Positions 7,660-14,477 of a stretch of 64,000 bases of DNA are shown in pieces. Position numbers and translations under genes: made by a program. The stretch is from Collinsella sp. AM34-10 (GTDB lineage Bacteria; Actinomycetota; Coriobacteriia; Coriobacteriales; Coriobacteriaceae): NCBI RefSeq assembly GCF_003469185.1, contig NZ_QSIL01000004.1:62001-126000 (forward strand). Reading direction: 5' to 3'. Positions within the stretch are counted from its first letter, which is position 1. Each line of letters opens with the position of its first letter. The notes beneath the pieces were generated by a model, which was not told where the DNA came from, made no database searches, and saw only the letters and a list, made by a program, of their open reading frames with translations.

Positions 7660-7995
7660 CTATCCCACCGCCTTGCCGAGCATGAGCGTCGCCTCCATAC
7701 GGTGACTCGTGCCGGTGAACTCGACCAGGCGGCCGTGGTGGACGATGCGGTCGATCATCGCCGCCGCCATCTTGTCGTCCCCCAGGACCGTGCCCCACTT
7801 GCTGAACTCAATGTTTGTGGTGATGACCAGGCTGTGTCTCTCGTAGCAGTCCGACACCCCCTGGAACAGCAGCCTCGCGCTGTCGAGGTCCAGCGGCACG
7901 TGGCCGAACTCGTCCAGGATGACCAGGTCGTTTCTGGCGATGTCCCTCATCGCCGCCTCCAGCGAGTGCTCGCGCGCCGCCTTTTGGGATACATT
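7660..7995 (-). pseudogene. istB: istB-like transposition ATPase remnant (IS21 family)
   Basis: The C-terminal 110 residues or so of an IstB helper ATPase. It shows NDLVILDEFGHVPLD (Walker B), LVITTNIEFSKWG (sensor 1) and IVHHGRLVEFTGTSHR, all standard in this family. Intact IstB has about 250 residues with a Walker A motif near the middle; here the frame begins only at about 7995, so the N-terminal half and the nucleotide-binding loop are gone. No istA transposase remains. An ATG at 7950 could yield 96 residues but would not be functional. The copy is dead and shows the island was a landing site for insertion sequences. Confidence 0.8.
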
Positions 7996-8019
7996 TGGGA
8001 TACAGCGCTATATACAAGA

Positions 8020-8054
8020 AACCGGTCTACCGCATTTTCGCAGGTAGACCGGTT
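8020..8054 (-). terminator. Terminator of tRNA-Val
   Basis: Twelve-base arms AACCGGTCTACC and GGTAGACCGGTT flank an 11-base spacer. In the minus direction the hairpin is followed by TTTCTTGT. It lies 8 bases beyond the CCA end of the tRNA. Confidence 0.8.
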
Positions 8055-8061
8055 GAACATT

Positions 8062-8136
8062 TGGTGGGCGTTAGAAGATTTGAACTTCTGACCTCTTCCG
8101 TGTCAGGGAAGCGCTCTCCCCCTGAGCTAAACGCCC
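8062..8136 (-). tRNA. tRNA-Val (anticodon GAC)
   Basis: A full cloverleaf on the minus strand. Acceptor GGGCGTT pairs with AACGCCC, the D-arm is GCTC/GAGC, the anticodon stem CTTCC/GGAAG carries loop CTGACAC (anticodon GAC), and the T-arm AGAAG/CTTCT has loop TTCAAAT. A 3' ACCA is encoded. Its 3' end points toward the island on the left, as expected if the island entered at this tRNA, though no second copy of the 3' end was found. Confidence 0.95.
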
Positions 8137-8165
8137 GATCAAGGGTGCGCGAGTGCGCAGGGAAT

Positions 8166-8194
8166 AATATAACGGAGCTCCCACCCGGTGGCAA
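8166..8194 (-). promoter_or_regulatory. Promoter of tRNA-Val
   Basis: On the minus strand TTGCCA and TATATT are separated by exactly 17 bases, 29 bases upstream of the tRNA. Confidence 0.6.
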
Positions 8195-8266
8195 GAACTA
8201 TTTTTTAAAAAGCAGCGATTTGCGACCCTATCCGCTCCGATGTAGCGCGAACAGCACGCGGAAAGT

Positions 8267-8300
8267 CGCGTTTGTACCCCCGACGAACTGCACATTCGCG
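8267..8300. repeat. Possible solo IS21-type end
   Basis: GTTTGTACCCCCGACGAACT followed by GCACATT resembles the element end at 7588-7615 (shared CGAC.AACTG.ACATT, same orientation). It may be the remains of a second insertion. The rest of 8195-8366 carries no gene. The similarity is short and could be chance. Confidence 0.3.
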
Positions 8301-8366
8301 TAAAATAACTCCATTATGGGCAAATGGTGTCCAGGCAGTTTACAACACGGCATCTGGGGGAGGGGC

Positions 8367-9251
8367 ATGTCGGACGCGCGTTCGCTGCAAAAACAGTTCA
8401 ATCGCATGCTCGCCACGTTGCTGGTGGCCCTTGCTGTTGCCGGAGCCGTAACGTATGCCTGGTACATCTACAACGCCAACCGCCATATCACCGACGTCAA
8501 GATGGCCGCGGGCACGGGCGTGACCTTCCTCATCTCCAACGAGTACGACGGCGAATACAAAACCAACGCCGGTTTGAGCTTTGCGGGCCTGCTCGATCCC
8601 GTCTCGACCGACAACGTGCTCAACGGCTTTCAAAAGGTAACGGGCTTCACTGGCGGAACCACGCAAGACTCGCTGTTTGCCAGCATGTTTGGCGCGGCCG
8701 AGCATTCCGACTACTACAAGACCTCCCTGTACCTGGCCACCAACTCGGCCGCAACCGACGTGTACCTGTCGGGCATCGACTTTACCGAGCAAGATCCGGC
8801 AAACCCCATCTCCACTGCCCTGCGCGTGGGGCTGGTCGCCTATGCTCCAGGGCAGGGCGACACCGTTACGGGCCAGTACGTCTTTGAGGCCTCGGGCGAG
8901 CACAATCCCCAGGCACACTACAACACGCTCGATGGCAAGGACGCTGGCAAAAACGAGCAGAACCACCTGGTGCTCGACAGCAGCCGCTCCGACGGCGCCA
9001 CGGTCCATTTTGACCAGCTGACCAGCGCAAACTTCTGCGACTACAACGAAGACACCGGCGTCGTGAGCCTCAAGGAGGCCACGACCAAGATCTGCAGCCT
9101 GCCCGCTGCCGCCAAGGGCGCCAACCGTAGCACGCCCGTGCGTGTGGATGTGTACGTGTGGCTGGAAGGCTGCGACCCCGACTGCACCAACAACCTGGCC
9201 GCCGCCAGCCTGCAATCGCTGGCGCTGCGCTTTGCCGGCAAGCGTTCGTAA
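8367..9251 (+). CDS. SipW-type secreted surface protein, paralog 3
   Basis: A 294-residue secreted protein, first gene of the run that leads into the SipW cassette. The N-terminus has a basic start, the hydrophobic core LLVALAVAGAV and the SipW-type motif TYAWYIYN. The C-terminus has VDVYVWLEGCDPDCTNNLAA then LQSLALRFAG, the fully developed array motif with two Cys that could form a disulfide. The ATG at 8367 follows a G-rich site (GGGGGAGGGG) at short spacing; an upstream in-frame ATG at 8316 would add 17 residues that do not look like part of a signal. Twelve bases separate it from the next paralog, so they form one operon. Probably an extracellular fibre or coat subunit. Confidence 0.75.
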   Translation: MSDARSLQKQFNRMLATLLVALAVAGAVTYAWYIYNANRHITDVKMAAGTGVTFLISNEYDGEYKTNAGLSFAGLLDPVSTDNVLNGFQKVTGFTGGTTQDSLFASMFGAAEHSDYYKTSLYLATNSAATDVYLSGIDFTEQDPANPISTALRVGLVAYAPGQGDTVTGQYVFEASGEHNPQAHYNTLDGKDAGKNEQNHLVLDSSRSDGATVHFDQLTSANFCDYNEDTGVVSLKEATTKICSLPAAAKGANRSTPVRVDVYVWLEGCDPDCTNNLAAASLQSLALRFAGKRS

Positions 9252-9262
9252 GGGGGCCGGGG

Positions 9263-10099
9263 ATGAGCGCATCGAACATCAAAGACATCCTAAGCTCGCG
9301 CCGTCGCATGGTTGCCGCGGCCGCGTGGATGTTGGTGCTGGTAGTCGCCCTGAGCGCCGCTACCTACGCCTGGTTTAGCAGCTCGCGCTACACCAACGTG
9401 ACGCCCGTGGCGCACACGGTAAGCGACGAGAGCTCCGACCTGCAGATTGGCCTTTCGGCCAACGGACCCTGGGACACGACGGCCACACTTGCCGCCGCCG
9501 ACAAGACGCTCTATCCCATCTCGACGGCAGATCTTTCCCGCTTTTGGCGCGGCACGTTCCAAAACGCCGCGGGTATTACGACTGACTACGCCGACTGCAC
9601 CGCGCAGCTGGATGGCTATGCCCTTTCGGGCACGCTGTACCTTAAGGGCGGCGACAGCGCCCTCAACGTGTACCTGTATCCGGGCCAGATGAGCGTGACG
9701 AGCGACCCACAGCTGCTGGCCGCGTTGCGCCTGGGCCTGGTAATTACGACCCAGTCGGGTACGCAAACGCATATCTTTACCTGCGACGACCTGGGCAGCA
9801 CCGCGGGCGCCACCAGCAGGCGCACCACCGCGCAAGACGGCGTGGTCGTGGCGGCGGGCGCCTCGGGCTGGACCTACGCCGCCGACCCTGCGCGCGCCAT
9901 AAACGCCTACAGCATGGACGGCACCGGCGACACGCCCACGGCGCGCGCGGGCGCTACGCCCATCTGCACGCTGCCCGCCAACGAGGTGGCAAGCGTTCGC
10001 TACGTTGTGTACATGGAAGGCTGCGACGCCAATTGCATCGACGAGGCCCAGGCCCGCGATGTGGTGCTGCAGCTTGCCTTTGCCGCGGCCAAGGCATAA
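9263..10099 (+). CDS. SipW-type secreted surface protein, paralog 4
   Basis: A 278-residue secreted protein. Basic SSRRRM is followed by the hydrophobic stretch AAAAWMLVLVVALSAATYAW, with the SipW-type ATYAWF motif at about residue 37. The mature domain is Thr/Ala/Gly-rich and ends with VRYVVYMEGCDANCIDEAQA, again the EGCDxxC motif with two cysteines. The start at 9263 follows AGGGGG; earlier in-frame starts lie inside the upstream gene. The stop is 13 bases before the next start. It belongs to the same operon and presumably the same surface structure as its neighbours; the individual role is unknown. Confidence 0.75.
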   Translation: MSASNIKDILSSRRRMVAAAAWMLVLVVALSAATYAWFSSSRYTNVTPVAHTVSDESSDLQIGLSANGPWDTTATLAAADKTLYPISTADLSRFWRGTFQNAAGITTDYADCTAQLDGYALSGTLYLKGGDSALNVYLYPGQMSVTSDPQLLAALRLGLVITTQSGTQTHIFTCDDLGSTAGATSRRTTAQDGVVVAAGASGWTYAADPARAINAYSMDGTGDTPTARAGATPICTLPANEVASVRYVVYMEGCDANCIDEAQARDVVLQLAFAAAKA

Positions 10100-10112
10100 G
10101 GGGGCGAGCGAC

Positions 10113-11099
10113 ATGAAAGATCAGAAGCACATGCCCGCAGATAGCTGCGAAGCCAAAACCCAGAGCACGGGCCCCGCAGCCCCCTCCAGCGCGTCCGCCG
10201 AGCGCTCACACCTCGAGGACGCCGCCGCCAGCCGCCATGCCCGCCGCGCGCGTGCCTACATCGCGCTCGTTATGGTGGCGCTCGCCGCCACTTTGGGTGC
10301 CGCAACCTACGCCTGGTTTACCAACAACATGAAGGTCAACACCAACTCGGTGAGCGTGCACAGCGACACGTCCAAGTTGGCGCTGGAGCTGGGCGACGCC
10401 GACCGCGGCAGCTGGTCGCAGCAAGGCGATGCATCTCTGGCCTCCACCGCGAGCGGCGCCGTGACGCTCTACCCGGTCTCGACCTTTGACCTCAACGGCT
10501 TTGCTGCCTGCGCGCAAAACAACTCTGTCGGCGATGCCACAGTGTTTGAGCAGGCAAAAGACAACGGTTCCGCGTTCTATCACGGCTGGATCGACCTGCG
10601 CCCCACCATTACCGGAACGGGCGCCAGCAAAGTAAAGGGTAAGGTCAACCTGTATCTGGCCGAATCGCTGGTCCCGCAGGGTGCCGACGCCGAGTTGCTG
10701 CGCGCAGCCCGCGTGGGCATAAAGATCTCGAGCGGCAGCCAGGTGCTCGCCACCAGCATCTTTGAGCTCGACAGTTCCGATAGCGGCCATCGCGACGAGC
10801 ACCCCGCGACCGCGCCTACGGGCCTGGCGGGCTACACCGAGGGCATGCTCCTGGGTTGGCAAAACGGCCAGCTTGCTTGCGGTGCCAACGTAACGCAGGA
10901 CCCGGCCGCCTTTACGCTGGACACGAGCGAGACGGCCACGCGCCCGCAAAACACGCTTGCCACGCTGGGGCTTGGCCAGACCTATCGTCTGGATATCTAT
11001 TACTACATCGAGGGCACCGACCCCGATAGCGCCGACTATCTCTATCAAGATCCGGGCACCTTGCACCTGGCGCTTTTTGCGACCCTGGATGGTGAGTAG
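10113..11099 (+). CDS. SipW-type secreted surface protein, paralog 5
   Basis: A 328-residue secreted protein with a longer cytoplasmic start (about 45 polar residues, ending in RHARRARAYI) before the hydrophobic core and the motif ATYAWFTNN. The C-terminal motif reads LDIYYYIEGTDPDSADYLYQ: the EGTD core is kept but Ser replaces the second conserved Cys. The ATG at 10113 has AAGGGGG 8 bases upstream. Two bases separate its stop from the next start, so translation is coupled. The long N-terminal extension is unusual for the family and might mediate an interaction before cleavage, such as with the membrane ATPase downstream; that is speculation. Confidence 0.72.
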   Translation: MKDQKHMPADSCEAKTQSTGPAAPSSASAERSHLEDAAASRHARRARAYIALVMVALAATLGAATYAWFTNNMKVNTNSVSVHSDTSKLALELGDADRGSWSQQGDASLASTASGAVTLYPVSTFDLNGFAACAQNNSVGDATVFEQAKDNGSAFYHGWIDLRPTITGTGASKVKGKVNLYLAESLVPQGADAELLRAARVGIKISSGSQVLATSIFELDSSDSGHRDEHPATAPTGLAGYTEGMLLGWQNGQLACGANVTQDPAAFTLDTSETATRPQNTLATLGLGQTYRLDIYYYIEGTDPDSADYLYQDPGTLHLALFATLDGE

Positions 11100-11101
11100 C
11101 A

Positions 11102-11905
11102 ATGACGCGTAAGCAACCCGCCGCCAACTGCGCGCCCGCCACCGGCAAGTCCAACGCTGCCGCCCCCGCCGACACCGATCTGCGCCGCAAGCTCACCACC
11201 ACCGTGGTGCTGGTCCTGTTTGCCCTGGTGGCGATAGCCATGGCAACGTTTGCCTGGTTCTCCATCGCCGATAGCGCCAAAACCCGCATGCTCATGATCG
11301 ACGCCAACGCCGACGGTTCGCTGCGCTTTGACCTGGACGAGCATGCCACCTTCGACGAATACGTCCGCAGTCTGAGCTTCGACCAGATCTCGGTGCGCAT
11401 CGCCAGCGAAAAGGGCGTGGACATCGACGCATCCAAGCTCAAACCCGTCACCACGAGCGACTACCAGACCTTCACCTTCGAAGACGGTTCCACCGCCGAT
11501 CCCGCCACTGGCGCCTACCTGGAGTTTACGCTGCACTTTATGAGCAGCACGGATCTGCGCGTTCGCCTGACCGGGCAGGACGGCGACGGCGGCATATCCG
11601 GCACGCGGTTTAGCTCCGACACGCAAGGTATGGCCAGCGCCATGCGCATGAGTTTTACCGCCGACGGCCAAACCTGGGTCTACAGCCCCAACGGGGGCGG
11701 AGGCTCGTCCGGTTCGGCCACCGTCTTTGGGCTCGACTCGGGCGAAGCGAGCGCGGCCAGCGATATGTTCGACCTGATAAAAGATACGGATAAGCCGGTA
11801 ACCGTTCGCATATGGCTCGAGGGAACGGACCCAAATTGCACTAATATGCTAAAGGGAGCTAACTATTCGGTTTCGATGCGCTTTGAGGGCATCGAGGAAC
11901 AGTAG
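11102..11905 (+). CDS. SipW-type secreted surface protein, paralog 6
   Basis: A 267-residue secreted protein, last of the array before the signal peptidase. After about 35 polar residues comes LTTTVVLVLFALVAIAMATF then AWF, a SipW-type signal. The middle region contains a Gly/Ser-rich stretch (NGGGGSSGS, about residue 198) that looks like a flexible linker. The C-terminus has VRIWLEGTDPNCTNMLKGAN and ends in a beta-type SVSMRFEG. It starts 2 bases after the previous stop and sits 60 bases ahead of the peptidase gene, so array and peptidase likely share a transcript. Function inferred as for the other paralogs. Confidence 0.75.
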   Translation: MTRKQPAANCAPATGKSNAAAPADTDLRRKLTTTVVLVLFALVAIAMATFAWFSIADSAKTRMLMIDANADGSLRFDLDEHATFDEYVRSLSFDQISVRIASEKGVDIDASKLKPVTTSDYQTFTFEDGSTADPATGAYLEFTLHFMSSTDLRVRLTGQDGDGGISGTRFSSDTQGMASAMRMSFTADGQTWVYSPNGGGGSSGSATVFGLDSGEASAASDMFDLIKDTDKPVTVRIWLEGTDPNCTNMLKGANYSVSMRFEGIEEQ

Positions 11906-11965
11906 ATACGCACGGCGGCCACCGGGCCGCGCACGACCTAGTCAGACACGGTAGTAAGGGACATC

Positions 11966-12715
11966 ATGCAATCTGTTAAAAAAGTCGCATCCATCGCACT
12001 GAGCGTCGTCATGTGGATCATCATCCTGGTGGCGGCCCTGTATGCGTTTACCACGCTCGCTACGCGCGAGGACGGCGGTGTCTCCGACATCGCCGGCTTT
12101 ACCCCGCTCGCCGTGCAGTCCGACTCCATGGCGCCCACGTTTAACAAGGGCGACCTCATCGTCATCCAAAAGTGCGACACCTCCAAGCTCGAGGTGGGCG
12201 ACATCGTGACGTTCCACACCATCATCGACAACGAGTACGCGCTCAACACGCACCGCATCGCCGCGATCGACGAGGTCAACGGCATGCGCAGCTTTACTAC
12301 CAAGGGCGACAACAACGACGTGGCCGATACGCACATCATCAGCGACGGCGACATCGTGGGCAAGTACGTGTTCGCGCTGCCGCAGATGGGCAAGGTCATG
12401 GACTTTCTGTCCAGCTCCATGGGCTTCCTCATTGTGATTGTTCTGCCCATGCTGCTGTTCTTTATCTACCAGGTGTATCACCTTATCGTGGTGGGCATGA
12501 ACCTTAAGCGCGCCATGGCCGAGGAGGACCGCCTGGCCGCCGCGGCTGCCATCGTGGACGCCGAGGGCAAGGGTGACACCGCCGCCGTCACCGCCGATAA
12601 CGCCGCCGAGCAGCTCGCCCAGGCCGAGGCCAAGCTCGAGGAAGCCCGTCGTTTAAAGGCCGAGGCCGAGGCGGCGATGAGCGCGACCAAGCAGGAGGGT
12701 ACCGACGGTGAGTGA
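11966..12715 (+). CDS. Signal peptidase I, SipW/ER type (first copy)
   Basis: A 249-residue membrane protease. An N-terminal membrane anchor (about residues 10-32) leads into the catalytic domain: VQSDSMAP with nucleophile Ser54, then LEVGDIVTFHT, then NTHRI with His96. His in place of the usual Lys general base marks the ER/archaeal/SipW type, which in Bacillus cleaves TasA and TapA. FTTKGDNN is the conserved third block. A second membrane span (about 150-175) is followed by an Ala/Glu-rich coiled-coil tail of roughly 65 residues, longer than in SipW. It directly follows the six SipW-type substrates and overlaps the ATPase gene by 8 bases. Most likely it processes the array proteins. Confidence 0.88.
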   Translation: MQSVKKVASIALSVVMWIIILVAALYAFTTLATREDGGVSDIAGFTPLAVQSDSMAPTFNKGDLIVIQKCDTSKLEVGDIVTFHTIIDNEYALNTHRIAAIDEVNGMRSFTTKGDNNDVADTHIISDGDIVGKYVFALPQMGKVMDFLSSSMGFLIVIVLPMLLFFIYQVYHLIVVGMNLKRAMAEEDRLAAAAAIVDAEGKGDTAAVTADNAAEQLAQAEAKLEEARRLKAEAEAAMSATKQEGTDGE

Positions 12716-14408
12716 GTTTCTGGGATTTGCCTGGGAGCTGCTGGCAAAGGTCGTCTATAACGTCGTTGCCGTCGTGAGCTCTATCCTCAACCTGCTGGTG
12801 TTTGGCTGGGTTGAGTACTTCAACATCTTTATGACCTACTTCACCACGTTTGACCTGGTGGGCAAGATCGGCGCGGTCATTCTGTTTGCCATGCTCATCG
12901 CGGTCCCCGTGCTGATCGTGGCCATCCTGGTCCACCGCTACCGCATCAACCGCCGCCTGCATCGCGACGACACGTCCAACAAGGCGCTCTATCGCGAGAT
13001 CGGCCGCCTGAACAAGCAGGTGCTCGATCTTATGGACGAGAAGAACAAGCTGCTGGCGCTCAAGGTCAATGCCATGGGCGGTACCAAGCAGATTCCGTAC
13101 GTGGGCGCCTCGGCTCTTGCCGACGATCACCTGCCGACGGTGGGCAACGTGGTGGGCGCCGCTGCGGGCGCCGGTGCGCCTGCGGGCGAGGGCGCCGCGG
13201 CGACGGCCGTCATGTCGGGCAACGCGTCGCTCGCGCTTGATGGCGCGGGCGTCAAGGACGCCGCGGCTGCCATGGCCAAGGCCACCGTCGAGGCCAAGAC
13301 CCTTGCCGAGGAAAAAGAGATCGCCCAGGCCAACCGCTTTCCCAAGCTGTCCCTCGTGGACCTTAAGTACCGCGACTGGGAGTCGCCGGCCTACGACGAT
13401 GCCATCTCGCTCGAGGACTTTGTCGACAGCTTCCGCGCGTTCGCCTGCAGCCAGATGAAGCTCTACTACACGCCCGAAATCATCCGCCGCTTTGTGGCCG
13501 GCATGGCCGCCTCCAAGCTGCTGATCCTGGAGGGCATCTCGGGTACCGGTAAGACCTCGCTGCCCTACAGCTTTAGCCGCTACCTGGATAACCCCGCGAC
13601 CATCGTGTCGGTGCAGCCGAGTTTTCGCGATCGCACCGAGGTGCTGGGCTACTTCAACGAGTTTTCCAAGCGCTTTAACGAGACCGAGTTCCTGCGCGCC
13701 GTGTACGAGGCAGGCCTTCGCCAGGACCCGTCCATGATCGTGCTCGACGAGATGAACCTCGCCCGCGTGGAGTACTACTTTGCCGAGATCCTGTCGGTGC
13801 TCGAGATGCCCAGCCACGACGAGTGGGTGCTCGACTTGGTGCCCACCCAGTGGGCCGCCGACCCCAAGGCCCTGCACGACGGCAAGCTCACCATTCCCGA
13901 CAGCTTGTGGTTTATCGGCACCGCCAACAACGACGACTCCACCTTTACCATCACGGACAAGGTGTACGACCGTGCGATCCCCATCGAGCTCAACGAGCGC
14001 GCCGACGCGTTTGAATGCGAGCCGCACGAGCGCGTGCACGTGACGGCCGACCACCTGCAGTATCTGTTCCAAAAGGCCAAGGTCGAGTACGTAATCGACG
14101 ACGAGCTGCTCCAGAAGATGCACAAGCTGGACCAGTACCTGCAGACCCGCTTTAAGCTGGCCTTTGGCAACCGTATCATCAAGCAGATGTACGACTTTAT
14201 CCCCGTGTACGTGGCGTGCGGCGGCACCGAGCTGGGCGGCATGGACTACATCATCGCCCGCAAGGTGCTCAAGAAGTTTGAGTCCATGAACGTGAGCTTT
14301 GTGCGCGACGAGATGAAGGGCCTGATCGAGTACATCGAGAAGACCTTTGGCGAGGGCGGCCTGCCCGATTCCGTCATGTACCTGCAGCGGATCCAGAACT
14401 TCTACTAA
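12708..14408 (+). CDS. Membrane-anchored McrB-like AAA+ ATPase
   Basis: A 566-residue protein. Two hydrophobic segments (about residues 8-35 and 48-76) anchor it; a short coiled coil (LNKQVLDLMDEKNKLLALKV) and an Ala/Gly linker follow. The AAA+ core begins at about 260: EGISGTGKTS is Walker A (K282), MIVLDEMNLARVEYYFAEIL is Walker B (D347, E348) in the MNLARxEyYF form typical of McrB-type GTPases and relatives, and WFIGTANNDDSTFTITDKVYD is sensor 1 with the arginine-finger region. McrB proteins use GTP; the nucleotide here is unknown. It overlaps the signal peptidase by 8 bases and is followed by a coiled-coil partner. Membrane spans are unusual for McrB. Likely a remodelling motor linked to the secretion cassette. 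Confidence 0.75.
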   Translation: MSEFLGFAWELLAKVVYNVVAVVSSILNLLVFGWVEYFNIFMTYFTTFDLVGKIGAVILFAMLIAVPVLIVAILVHRYRINRRLHRDDTSNKALYREIGRLNKQVLDLMDEKNKLLALKVNAMGGTKQIPYVGASALADDHLPTVGNVVGAAAGAGAPAGEGAAATAVMSGNASLALDGAGVKDAAAAMAKATVEAKTLAEEKEIAQANRFPKLSLVDLKYRDWESPAYDDAISLEDFVDSFRAFACSQMKLYYTPEIIRRFVAGMAASKLLILEGISGTGKTSLPYSFSRYLDNPATIVSVQPSFRDRTEVLGYFNEFSKRFNETEFLRAVYEAGLRQDPSMIVLDEMNLARVEYYFAEILSVLEMPSHDEWVLDLVPTQWAADPKALHDGKLTIPDSLWFIGTANNDDSTFTITDKVYDRAIPIELNERADAFECEPHERVHVTADHLQYLFQKAKVEYVIDDELLQKMHKLDQYLQTRFKLAFGNRIIKQMYDFIPVYVACGGTELGGMDYIIARKVLKKFESMNVSFVRDEMKGLIEYIEKTFGEGGLPDSVMYLQRIQNFY

Positions 14409-14419
14409 TGGCGTAAGTG

Positions 14420-14442
14420 CGGGGCGGCGTGATGTCGCCCCG
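14420..14442 (+). terminator. Hairpin between ATPase and partner gene
   Basis: CGGGGCGGC and GTCGCCCCG form a stem with a 5-base loop, followed by TCCCTTTCC rather than a clean T run. Probably an attenuator or RNA-stability element lowering expression of the downstream gene. Confidence 0.4.
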
Positions 14443-14477
14443 TCCCTTTCCGATCGATCCAACCTATGGAGTAACCC

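Noticed and set aside
7660..7950. An active IS21 element
   Set aside because: The istB gene lacks its N-terminal half and Walker A motif, and no istA gene is present.
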